DNA of 40,944 nt, taken from the NCBI GenBank assembly GCA_017612555.1, contig JAGAFR010000087.1, positions 1 through 40,944 on the forward strand, given 5' to 3'. The position numbers and the translations under genes were made by a program. Below, piece after piece: positions 1-6,205 of the stretch. Source of the stretch: Lachnospiraceae bacterium. Its GTDB lineage: Bacteria > Bacillota > Clostridia > Lachnospirales > Lachnospiraceae. Positions within the stretch are counted from its first letter, which is position 1, and every line of letters starts with the position of its first letter. Under the pieces are notes generated by a model. It made no database searches and had not been told where the DNA came from. It saw only the letters and a list, made by a program, of their open reading frames with translations.

Positions 1-126
1 GGTTAAGATCGTAGCTAAGCCTTTTGGTAAGTAAGATCTAAACACAAGTAACACAGACCAGCGAGGGGTAACCCTCAAGGTTAAAGCCTAAAAACGGGGA
101 ACCCGCCGGAGTGATCCGGTGGGTTT
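1..126 (+). ncRNA. Structured non-coding RNA, 5'-truncated by the window edge; raiA-type RNA suspected
   Basis: No plausible protein is encoded here, but the DNA has dense RNA-like structure. Bases 63-67 pair with 72-76 around a GTAA (GNRA) loop. Bases 100-110 pair with 115-125 around a GTGA (GNRA) loop, with one G-U pair. AGATC at 6-10 can pair with GATCT at 35-39, and a small GCC-TTTT-GGT hairpin lies at 19-28. Unpaired purine-rich stretches such as GGTTAAG, GTAAGTAAG and GGTTAAAGCC lie between, as in conserved structured RNAs. The sequence reminds me of the raiA RNA class of Firmicutes, but that is from memory and unverified. The last hairpin could double as a terminator, although the U tract after it is poor. 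A structured RNA is well supported; the family name is tentative. Confidence 0.5.
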
Positions 127-174
127 CTCGGTTAAGGGCTGATTTTCAATAACATCTATAGTACGAGGTGGACA

Positions 175-462
175 ATGGCCCAAGCAATAGGGATAGGAAG
201 TCAGATAAAGCATCTGAGAAAAGCATGTGGATATACGCAGCAGGAGCTGGCTGATAAGCTTGATGTCACCAAATCGATCGTGAGTGCATACGAGCAGGAG
301 AAGAGGTGTCCGTCATATATGAAGCTGATAGAGCTGGCTACGTTCTTTAATGTGTCCACGGACTATCTGCTTGGTGTAGAACGCGATAATTCGCTGGACT
401 TATCCGGGCTGACACCCGATGCACAGAACGCGGTCAAGAACCTCGTTGCGACATTGAAATAA
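175..462 (+). CDS. Small XRE-family helix-turn-helix transcriptional regulator
   Basis: This 95-aa protein is almost entirely one Cro/C1-type DNA-binding domain, residues about 9-68. The typical pattern is visible: IKHLRKACGYTQQELADKL, then a recognition helix around TKSIVSAYEQ, and the family ending FFNVSTDYLLG. A short tail of about 25 residues follows, with no recognised effector or dimerisation domain. The ATG is preceded by GAGGTGG, a good Shine-Dalgarno sequence, at 165-171. It lies about 50 bases after a structured RNA and is closed by a terminator-like hairpin, so it is probably monocistronic. Its target is unknown; it could be an autoregulator or a leftover of a mobile element. The HTH assignment is secure, the role is not. 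Confidence 0.9.
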   Translation: MAQAIGIGSQIKHLRKACGYTQQELADKLDVTKSIVSAYEQEKRCPSYMKLIELATFFNVSTDYLLGVERDNSLDLSGLTPDAQNAVKNLVATLK

Positions 463-483
463 ACAGAATACGGTAGTAAAATG

Positions 484-515
484 AAGGCGAGGGAAGGATC
501 CTCGTCTTTTGTGTT
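484..515 (+). terminator. Rho-independent terminator after the XRE gene
   Basis: Bases 484-492 pair with 500-508 (nine pairs, one of them G-U) around a seven-base loop, and are followed by a T-rich stretch. It lies 22 bases after the XRE stop codon and separates that gene from the next two-gene unit. Confidence 0.7.
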
Positions 516-543
516 ATCACAAGATTAATGAATTTGGGAATAT

Positions 544-549
544 AGGTGA
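544..549 (+). promoter_or_regulatory. Ribosome binding site supporting a TTG start
   Basis: AGGTGA lies six bases before the TTG codon at 556. No ATG or GTG with a comparable site is available, so this decides the start of the 116-aa gene. Confidence 0.5.
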
Positions 550-555
550 ATAATT

Positions 556-906
556 TTGTCAAATACAAGGATATACTATCAGGATCAAAAAGAATGGGAG
601 TACTCGGACTATAATGCACTTCATAGGTATTTATCGAAGATGATAGAACATGCTCACGATAAAGTTGGAACATGTGACGGTAGGATTAGACTATATGAGA
701 TCAAGGAGATGGATACAAATGCTATGTCCGATGAAACAAAGGTGCTTTTGTATTGTTCAATCCTGTCTCAGAATCCTGCTTTGCTTGATGAGTGCGGGAA
801 TCTGAATGAATTGAAAAAGATTCTTCCGTTATCTCACAAATTGGTATTAAACCCCTTTAAAAAAGCCGGGGCGCCTATATATAGACATTATAACGTATTA
901 TACTGA
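556..906 (+). CDS. Hypothetical 116-aa protein, first gene of a nucleotidyltransferase pair
   Basis: I do not recognise this protein. It is soluble, without signal peptide or membrane segment, rich in charged and aromatic residues near the N-terminus and in Leu/Lys later on. The start is a TTG with AGGTGA six bases upstream. It is followed after 14-17 bases by a DUF6036-like nucleotidyltransferase, so the two are very probably co-transcribed. In AbiE-like and MNT/HEPN-like toxin-antitoxin units the small first gene is often the antitoxin, and that is the working guess, but it has no visible HTH or HEPN RX4-6H motif. Base composition is clearly AT-richer than the genes after 1580, suggesting acquisition by transfer. 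The reading frame is well supported; the function is inference from context only. Confidence 0.65.
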   Translation: MSNTRIYYQDQKEWEYSDYNALHRYLSKMIEHAHDKVGTCDGRIRLYEIKEMDTNAMSDETKVLLYCSILSQNPALLDECGNLNELKKILPLSHKLVLNPFKKAGAPIYRHYNVLY

Positions 907-923
907 GAAGATGGTATTATGTG

Positions 924-1535
924 ATGGATGTTTGTAGACTGGAAGATTTTAAAACTGCTTTTGAAAAACTTGATGAAGCAGTTGATATAGAGATCGGATC
1001 GGGCAACAAAGAATTTGAAGAAATGGATCCTCTAATAGTAAAGGCTTTAGGCGGTTTTGCTTTGTTGTACCACGAATTACGGATTGGAGCTGTTACCGCG
1101 GATGTTGATAGTACAGTTGGGATTCCTGATTGTTTTAAGAGAATCATAAAAAAAGTCGGTAAAGAGCTTGATATGCCGGAAGACTGGCTAAATGACCATT
1201 CTAAAAGCGATATGGCATCAGTTGAAGGTAAATGGGAGCTTATATCGTGGAAAATGAAACATATACAGATTTATGTATTGAACACGAAAGAACTTATGAT
1301 TGATAAATGCGGATGGGCTGAAAAGAACTTGTCAGGATTGATGTTGACAGACAGAGACGATGTTAAGGATTTAAATGATTTTCTTGGAATTCTTTGGAAA
1401 TTGGGGATAAAGTACAATACCGTAGATGAGCTTAGAATCGAACTCATGAGATTTGATCTTGATATTAATGACTATCCGAACGTTAAGAATTATATTGAGA
1501 ATGATCTCAACGATGACGGTGTGATATGGTCTTGA
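924..1535 (+). CDS. DUF6036-like nucleotidyltransferase, putative toxin of a TA-like pair
   Basis: This protein of about 203 aa shows the signature of minimal nucleotidyltransferases. Counting from the GTG at 921, a Gly-Gly pair (residues 44-45, in KALGGFALLYHELR) is followed by a D-x-D pair (D61 and D63, in TADVDSTV), then by a region ending in DWLNDHS. That resembles the DUF6036/AbiEii-type families, whose members transfer nucleotides to RNA or protein and often act as toxins. No C-terminal domain is recognised. Either GTG 921 or ATG 924 can be the start; an AGAAG lies at 906-910. It sits directly behind the unknown 116-aa gene in an AT-rich segment. The nucleotidyltransferase call is fairly good; a toxin role is inference. 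It could instead be a solitary accessory enzyme. Confidence 0.6.
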   Translation: MDVCRLEDFKTAFEKLDEAVDIEIGSGNKEFEEMDPLIVKALGGFALLYHELRIGAVTADVDSTVGIPDCFKRIIKKVGKELDMPEDWLNDHSKSDMASVEGKWELISWKMKHIQIYVLNTKELMIDKCGWAEKNLSGLMLTDRDDVKDLNDFLGILWKLGIKYNTVDELRIELMRFDLDINDYPNVKNYIENDLNDDGVIWS

Positions 1536-1580
1536 ATACGGCAATGATGTTGAATGGAAAAACATCAAGGGCTTGCAAAG

Positions 1581-2792
1581 ATGAAAAAAACAATTCTTAC
1601 TGTTTCGGCAGCTGCTGTGCTTGCCATTGCATTATTAATATCCGGTTGCAGCTCCTCATCCCGCGAAATCGCCAAGGAAGCCGTGGGACTGTCGGATGCA
1701 TCTGTGGGAGATATCGTTGTGTTCGGCGATATCAGGTGGTATGTGATCGCAAGATCAGGGACAGACTACACACTTTTGTGCGAAAAGCCTGTGATAAAGA
1801 TGGCGTATGACGAAGCAGGGTTTAATACAAAGGGTACATGGGAAGAGTCCGGTGTGCGAGCCTGGCTCAATGAGAAGTTCTATAATACATTCACGGATGA
1901 GGAAAAAGCACTTATAGCAAAGACGCACAATATCAATCCCGACAACAGCGAATACGGCACCCCCGGCGGAAGCGATACGGATGATCATATCTTTCTGCTG
2001 AGCGTGGATGAAGCGAACGCCCTTGACAAAGACGTGCTGAAGTGCGGCTACTGGCAGGATATGGATAACCAGTGGTGGTGGTTGAGATCACCGGGTGTGA
2101 ATAAGGATTATGCGACATATGTGGGTAACAACATCGACAAAAAAAACGTTGTTGATCCCATCGGAGATATTGCGGGAAATGAATTCGGTGCCGTCCGTCC
2201 CGCTCTGAATCTTCACGTTAAGGATAATATAGTCCCGACGTCTGCAAACAGAACCGGCGCGGAGGAGGATGCCGAACTGGCTGCGATATCCGATTCGCAG
2301 GTTGGTGATGTGGTGGCATTCGGCAGGTATACCTGGTATGTAGCAGACAAAACGGACGGTATCTGTACATTGCTTTGTCAGGGACCGGTTGCGGAAAAAG
2401 CATACAATGACACCAAAACGGACATCACATGGGAAAACTGTTCTTTGCGCAGATGGCTTAATGAAGATTTCTATAACAGCAAGTTTACTGACGGAGAGAA
2501 AGCTTCGATAATAACCTCACATAACATATTCACCGACGCAGATTCTACGTATGAAACGGACTGCGGAAATGACACCGATGACAAGGTATATCTGTTTTCA
2601 TATACCGAATCCAATACCGTAAGTGACTATATAAGAGATTGCGGTGTCAACTGGTGGCTCAGGTCTCCCGGAAAGACGCAGCACGATGCGGTATATATCC
2701 TTGGAAGAGCTGCAAATCTGATGGGAAACGATGTTGATTTCACTTTTGGAGTCCGACCTTCAATAAGAGTCAGATACTCTGACCGGGAGTAA
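1581..2792 (+). CDS. Secreted lipoprotein with two tandem DUF6273 domains
   Basis: The start at 1581 is chosen because it begins a canonical lipoprotein signal: MKK, a hydrophobic stretch and the lipobox LISGC, with lipidated Cys23. AAGGG lies nine bases upstream. The longer frame from 1554 would bury this signal. The mature part of the 403-aa protein holds two copies of the DUF6273 fold, roughly residues 38-213 and 236-400. Each has a VGDxVxFG...WYV opening, an RxWLNExFYN motif, a DDxxxLLS/YLFS segment, a WWLRSPG motif and a final VRPxxxxxV. This domain is common in secreted proteins of Clostridia, where it is thought to bind glycans or other surface ligands; its true ligand is unknown. The gene ends three bases before the convergent 127-aa gene. 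Confidence 0.85.
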   Translation: MKKTILTVSAAAVLAIALLISGCSSSSREIAKEAVGLSDASVGDIVVFGDIRWYVIARSGTDYTLLCEKPVIKMAYDEAGFNTKGTWEESGVRAWLNEKFYNTFTDEEKALIAKTHNINPDNSEYGTPGGSDTDDHIFLLSVDEANALDKDVLKCGYWQDMDNQWWWLRSPGVNKDYATYVGNNIDKKNVVDPIGDIAGNEFGAVRPALNLHVKDNIVPTSANRTGAEEDAELAAISDSQVGDVVAFGRYTWYVADKTDGICTLLCQGPVAEKAYNDTKTDITWENCSLRRWLNEDFYNSKFTDGEKASIITSHNIFTDADSTYETDCGNDTDDKVYLFSYTESNTVSDYIRDCGVNWWLRSPGKTQHDAVYILGRAANLMGNDVDFTFGVRPSIRVRYSDRE

Positions 2793-2795
2793 TGA

Positions 2796-3179
2796 TTACC
2801 TGTACTGGTATGTGCAGTAGTAATTCGGGTAGTAATCAAAATACGGGTTATTCGTAAACGGAACGCCGCTTTGTACTGCCGTTGCAGGTGTGTTTCCCCA
2901 TGCCCATAACGGTGAAAAGTGGTTGATAAGAGCTGCCTTACCGATAACAGAATCAGGATTCACGGTTGTGATCTGGCCTGCAAATGCATAGGCAAGTTCG
3001 GGAGTTTTGGCTTTGGTCATTTCCACGTATGCATTCCAGTTAAGCTGTGCAAGCTTTATCTGTTCTTCACTGAACTGAACGGGAGCAGCTGCAGGCGCTG
3101 TTTCAGCCATAACGGGAGCAGCTCCGAGTACAAATGAAACAATGGTCAACAGACCGAGTATGATCATTTTCTTTTTCAT
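2796..3179 (-). CDS. Small secreted protein of unknown function
   Basis: The 127-aa product starts with a clear Sec signal peptide (MKKKMIILGLLTIVSFVLG, cleavage likely after PVMA around residue 25). The mature part is about 100 aa, has no known domain, and ends in a Tyr/Asn/Pro-rich tail (residues about 113-127, including YFDYYPNYY). There is no sorting signal or lipobox, so it is probably released or held by non-covalent binding. AAAGGA precedes the ATG, and a promoter is visible at 3218-3246. It converges on the DUF6273 lipoprotein with only three bases between the stop codons and no obvious bidirectional terminator. I do not recognise the family. Confidence 0.7.
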   Translation of the reverse strand: MKKKMIILGLLTIVSFVLGAAPVMAETAPAAAPVQFSEEQIKLAQLNWNAYVEMTKAKTPELAYAFAGQITTVNPDSVIGKAALINHFSPLWAWGNTPATAVQSGVPFTNNPYFDYYPNYYCTYQYR

Positions 3180-3217
3180 AGGATCACCATTCCTTTCTCA
3201 AAGAGTGTGTTCACTCG

Positions 3218-3246
3218 CATATATCATTTTAATGCAGTCCTTTCAA
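3218..3246 (-). promoter_or_regulatory. Probable sigma-A promoter of the small secreted protein
   Basis: On the minus strand, TTGAAA (3246-3241) and TATATG (3223-3218) are separated by exactly 17 bases and lie about 40 bases before the ATG at 3179. Confidence 0.5.
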
Positions 3247-3268
3247 TCGTGCAATAGTATGATAGCGC

Positions 3269-3298
3269 TTGATTTACCGAATGTAAAAAATGTAATAT
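3269..3298 (+). promoter_or_regulatory. Probable promoter of the macrodomain gene
   Basis: TTGATT (3269-3274) and TAATAT (3293-3298) are separated by 18 bases, 30 bases before the macrodomain start codon. It is back-to-back with the minus-strand promoter at 3218-3246. Confidence 0.4.
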
Positions 3299-3328
3299 GT
3301 ATGTAAGTGGATTTTAAAAGGAGGCAGT

Positions 3329-3874
3329 ATGATACTTGAAGCGATGATAGCGGATATTACGAAGATAGATGATGTGGACGCCATAGTCAATGCGGCCAAT
3401 GAATCTCTGCTCGGTGGCGGAGGAGTTGACGGTGCGATCCACAGGGCGGCGGGACCGGAACTTTTGGAGGAATGCAGGACACTTAACGGATGTCCTACCG
3501 GAGAGGCGAAGATAACAAAAGGATATGATCTTCCCGTAGGGTATGTGATCCATACCGTCGGACCGATATGGCGCGGCGGTGCAGCAGGAGAAGAGAGGCT
3601 CCTTGCGTCATGTTATTACAATTCCCTGAAGATCGCCATGGAGCACGGCTTCAGTAAGATAGCCTTCCCTTCCATATCAACGGGCGTATACGGTTATCCG
3701 GTGGAATTGGCCGCAAAGACCGCGGTAGGAGCTGTACGCCGATTTGAACGCGGTGAGAACAGCGGCATAGAGAAGGTCATCTGGGCGTGTTTTGATGAAA
3801 GAACATATGATGCATATGTTACGGCCATAGAATTATTCGATGACTATGAAAGCGGTCCTTCTAAACGCGCTTAA
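3329..3874 (+). CDS. Macrodomain protein, O-acetyl-ADP-ribose deacetylase / ADP-ribosyl hydrolase (YmdB-like)
   Basis: This 181-aa protein is a single MacroD-type domain. Visible signatures are [20 protein letters not shown] (residues 19-38, with the ADP-ribose-contacting N21/N24 and catalytic-type D34) and the phosphate loop STGVYGYP (117-124), with the GYVIHTVGP strand between. Such enzymes hydrolyse O-acetyl-ADP-ribose made by sirtuins and remove ADP-ribose from acidic residues. A strong AAAAGGAGG precedes the ATG by four bases. No sirtuin or ADP-ribosyltransferase gene is nearby, so the partner reaction is not revealed. The last 42 bases overlap the 3' end of the convergent DUF308 gene. 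The family assignment is secure; the preferred substrate is not. Confidence 0.93.
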   Translation: MILEAMIADITKIDDVDAIVNAANESLLGGGGVDGAIHRAAGPELLEECRTLNGCPTGEAKITKGYDLPVGYVIHTVGPIWRGGAAGEERLLASCYYNSLKIAMEHGFSKIAFPSISTGVYGYPVELAAKTAVGAVRRFERGENSGIEKVIWACFDERTYDAYVTAIELFDDYESGPSKRA

Positions 3875-4369
3875 TATCCTGATGGCAGCGGAATATGCAA
3901 GACCGATGCTGTAGATTATAAGAGCGGTCTTTGAATGCCTGATGAATACAAGACATGACAACGCAAGAGCGATGTTGATGACCCCGTGGGAGAACTTCAG
4001 CTTCCACGGCCCGTCAACGGTCTTTCTGGCCTCCATTGCGCGGAGTATCTCCACAACACCGGAAAATGCATGGATCGCGAGCAGATACATAAGGATGTAG
4101 ATCTTGGGAACATCCGAAAGTGATGCCGTAAAGAATGCAAAATCCAGGATGATAACCCCTTGGAACAGTATGAGCTTGCCTCCGACCATATGCCGCGCCA
4201 TCGTAAAGTAAAAGGTGATATCCTTGATCCCCCGGATCGTCAGGCCGGTTGCAAGAACGTATATAACGATGGTATATGCTTCGTTTGCAGGCATTGATAA
4301 AAACATGACGGCAACGGCGAGCATTCCAAGACCGATCAGAACTCTTGTTATTCTCTGTACAAGTGTCAT
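3833..4369 (-). CDS. DUF308 (HdeD-like) integral membrane protein
   Basis: The 178-aa protein consists largely of about six hydrophobic helices with short loops, the first near residues 9-27 and the last near 144-165, in the pattern of the DUF308/HdeD family. HdeD is linked to acid resistance in enterobacteria, but the role in Clostridia is not established. Its ATG overlaps the stop codon of the DUF6765 gene (ATGA at 4369-4366), so the two are translationally coupled. It is the last gene of the 5969-3833 operon and overlaps the convergent macrodomain gene by 42 bases. Confidence 0.75.
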   Translation of the reverse strand: MTLVQRITRVLIGLGMLAVAVMFLSMPANEAYTIVIYVLATGLTIRGIKDITFYFTMARHMVGGKLILFQGVIILDFAFFTASLSDVPKIYILMYLLAIHAFSGVVEILRAMEARKTVDGPWKLKFSHGVINIALALSCLVFIRHSKTALIIYSIGLAYSAAIRILSAFRRTAFIVIE

Positions 4370-5481
4370 TTTTCAGCCTCCTGTTTGATCTGCGGTTTGG
4401 CAAATCCCGCAAGCATATTTCCCGACTTGAATATCTCTTCGATCACCATACCTTTATGAGCTATGGCTCCGTGAATGAACTTTCCGAGGAAAGTGTTTTC
4501 TTTTTCTTCTTTTGGACATCCCGTATATTCATCAAAGTACGTATCGATGGCATAGTCCGTCATCGGCTTTCCCGACAGTTCCTCCCCGAAGGCTTTCCAG
4601 TCATCGCAGGCAATGAGCTGCCTCTTTTCGAGTATCTCTTTGATCCTGTCCTTCCACGGCTGAACCGCTTCCGTGTCATATGTTTCTTTTTCGAACGCCG
4701 GGATATCACCTCTGATATATTTCATGGCCTCTATCATCTGGGTAAAAGCCTTCATGTAATCGCTCGGATTATCCTTGACGATCTCTTCGTATTCACCCCA
4801 TGCGGGAAGGTATCTGTATCTGGCATAGCTGTAATCGGGCAGATGCCCCGCACGGCCGTGCCCGAGGTTCATGATCGTATTCTCGCTCCTCTGATACAGA
4901 CTGTTTGTATATATGCTGTTCTCCATATCGTCCGGGACGGATGTCTTGTGGCGGAAAGTGATCCTTTTTTCACTGTAACCGTCCCCGTCGGGGAAGAGCT
5001 CGTAGAACTCATAGTTGGTGTTGTTGATGACAAGGGAAGGGGTTCCTGCAAAATACGAATGAGCCCACGTATCCGCAAGCACATGCATCGCTATTCCCAC
5101 CGACTGAAGTGGCCTGCCCTTGGCAAGTTCAACCGTCTTTACGACCAGATCACTGTTCGGTCCGCAGATGAGTCTGTATTTTTGAAGGTAGTATTTATTG
5201 CAGCCCGGCTTAACTGCATGCAGATCCCTTGGAAGAAAATGAAAGGATGACCATATCCTTGTGATATCCTGAAGCCCCAGCGGATCGGTCCTGGCATCCA
5301 TCATCTCAAGCTGGAGCTGTGTCGTTGCCGCCTCACCGGGACCTTTGATCTTTGCAAGAAGAGTTCTTGAGCAGTGATCGACAAACTGCGCACTGTAAGC
5401 TATATCAAGGCTTTCCTCATGGGAATACCCTGCAAGATATGCCGCACAATATGTTGCATGATAGTGAAAATCCATCTGCAT
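4366..5481 (-). CDS. DUF6765 family protein, putative metal-dependent hydrolase
   Basis: This 371-aa soluble protein opens with MQMDFHYHATY and carries H36 in FVDHCSR and the signature H133-x3-D137-x3-H141 in AMHVLADTWAHSYF. The N-terminal D4/H6/H8 cluster plus HxxxDxxxH resembles the metal sites of the zinc-dependent phospholipase C / P1 nuclease fold. DUF6765 is the family I assign from these features. No signal peptide is visible, unlike classical phospholipases C, so it is probably cytoplasmic or peripheral to the membrane. An AGGAG lies eight bases before the start. It is flanked in the same operon by two membrane proteins, which suggests a membrane-linked role. The substrate is unknown. 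Confidence 0.75.
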   Translation of the reverse strand: MQMDFHYHATYCAAYLAGYSHEESLDIAYSAQFVDHCSRTLLAKIKGPGEAATTQLQLEMMDARTDPLGLQDITRIWSSFHFLPRDLHAVKPGCNKYYLQKYRLICGPNSDLVVKTVELAKGRPLQSVGIAMHVLADTWAHSYFAGTPSLVINNTNYEFYELFPDGDGYSEKRITFRHKTSVPDDMENSIYTNSLYQRSENTIMNLGHGRAGHLPDYSYARYRYLPAWGEYEEIVKDNPSDYMKAFTQMIEAMKYIRGDIPAFEKETYDTEAVQPWKDRIKEILEKRQLIACDDWKAFGEELSGKPMTDYAIDTYFDEYTGCPKEEKENTFLGKFIHGAIAHKGMVIEEIFKSGNMLAGFAKPQIKQEAEK

Positions 5482-5486
5482 GACTG

Positions 5487-5969
5487 CTACTCCTGAACCT
5501 GCTTTTCTTTAAGCTTCCTGATCCGAAACGATGATAATATGACTGCGCCGAATACATACAACGTGGTCAGATCTACGAAAAATGATGCTATTGTAGTATC
5601 AAGATCGTTTGGGTCGTTATCGGTATATGCGGAAAAACTGAGTAAAGTGACCACGAGCATTATGATCGCGCCCGCAACGTACCCTTTCCTGTGTTTCATT
5701 CCTCTTGCCGCTCTGGCAGCATTCAGTCCGACGTAGATATGCATTGTCATCAGAATGGACAGGAAGGCAAGTATGCATATGGCAATAAAGACAATAAGAA
5801 AAATCCTGCCGGCCGGATCTTCGGCCTCAATGTCCCAATATGATTCAGGACTCAGGAGGATCTCCATAAATGATTTTATCATGCTCCATGCTCCCAGAAT
5901 GATAACTCCCGTACCGCTGACATACAGGTCGTTTTCATACCTTCGAAGCTTTGTCTTTTCGCTGTTCAT
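5487..5969 (-). CDS. Four-TM membrane protein of unknown function
   Basis: The 160-aa protein has four predicted membrane helices, near residues 18-40, 52-78, 95-113 and 126-148, with a charged N-terminus (MNSEKTKLRRYEND) and a Lys/Glu-rich C-terminal tail. I do not recognise the family. It is the first gene of a minus-strand operon, separated by five bases from the DUF6765 gene. AAGGA lies eight bases before the ATG and a good promoter lies about 40-70 bases upstream. The topology and operon position suggest that it could anchor or regulate the downstream putative hydrolase, but that is inference. Confidence 0.7.
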   Translation of the reverse strand: MNSEKTKLRRYENDLYVSGTGVIILGAWSMIKSFMEILLSPESYWDIEAEDPAGRIFLIVFIAICILAFLSILMTMHIYVGLNAARAARGMKHRKGYVAGAIIMLVVTLLSFSAYTDNDPNDLDTTIASFFVDLTTLYVFGAVILSSFRIRKLKEKQVQE

Positions 5970-6011
5970 CGCCTGTTCCTTTCCGGACTGAAGACTACAT
6001 ATACACTGAAA

Positions 6012-6040
6012 ATTATAATCTTATGCCGTCAAAAACACAA
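6012..6040 (-). promoter_or_regulatory. Sigma-A promoter of the four-TM/DUF6765/DUF308 operon
   Basis: On the minus strand a perfect -10 TATAAT (6017-6012) lies 17 bases from TTGTGT (6040-6035), about 43 bases before the operon's first ATG. Confidence 0.6.
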
Positions 6041-6077
6041 TACGGGTTGATTTTATGCGGAAAATCGACGATTTTTG

Positions 6078-6106
6078 TTGATATTGGAGCGATTTTGTAA
6101 TAATAT
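6078..6106 (+). promoter_or_regulatory. Sigma-A promoter of the 1098-aa surface protein gene
   Basis: TTGATA (6078-6083) and TAATAT (6101-6106) are separated by 17 bases. This predicts a leader of about 90 bases containing the inverted repeat at 6155-6172. Confidence 0.55.
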
Positions 6107-6154
6107 TATGTTTACCAAAGTGTCACTATTTACAGAAAATGCGTTGTTTTAAGA

Positions 6155-6172
6155 TCCGGAATGGATTCCGGA
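6155..6172 (+). promoter_or_regulatory. Inverted repeat in the 5' leader of the surface protein gene
   Basis: Two perfect eight-base arms, TCCGGAAT and ATTCCGGA, flank a two-base centre. The element lies between the promoter and the ribosome binding site (GGAGG at 6197-6201). It could be an operator for a dimeric regulator or a small stem in the mRNA leader; the spacing does not decide. Confidence 0.4.
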
Positions 6173-6205
6173 AGGCAGTTTGATTCTTAATTAAATGGAG
6201 GTAAT

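Noticed and set aside
1554-1580. Longer start for the DUF6273 lipoprotein
   Set aside because: It would put nine charged residues before the signal peptide; the ATG at 1581 with AAGGG and an immediate MKK plus lipobox is better.
4345-5250. 301-aa open frame on the plus strand
   Set aside because: It lies wholly opposite the DUF6765 and DUF308 genes, has no ribosome binding site, and its composition is what the antisense of a coding gene would give.
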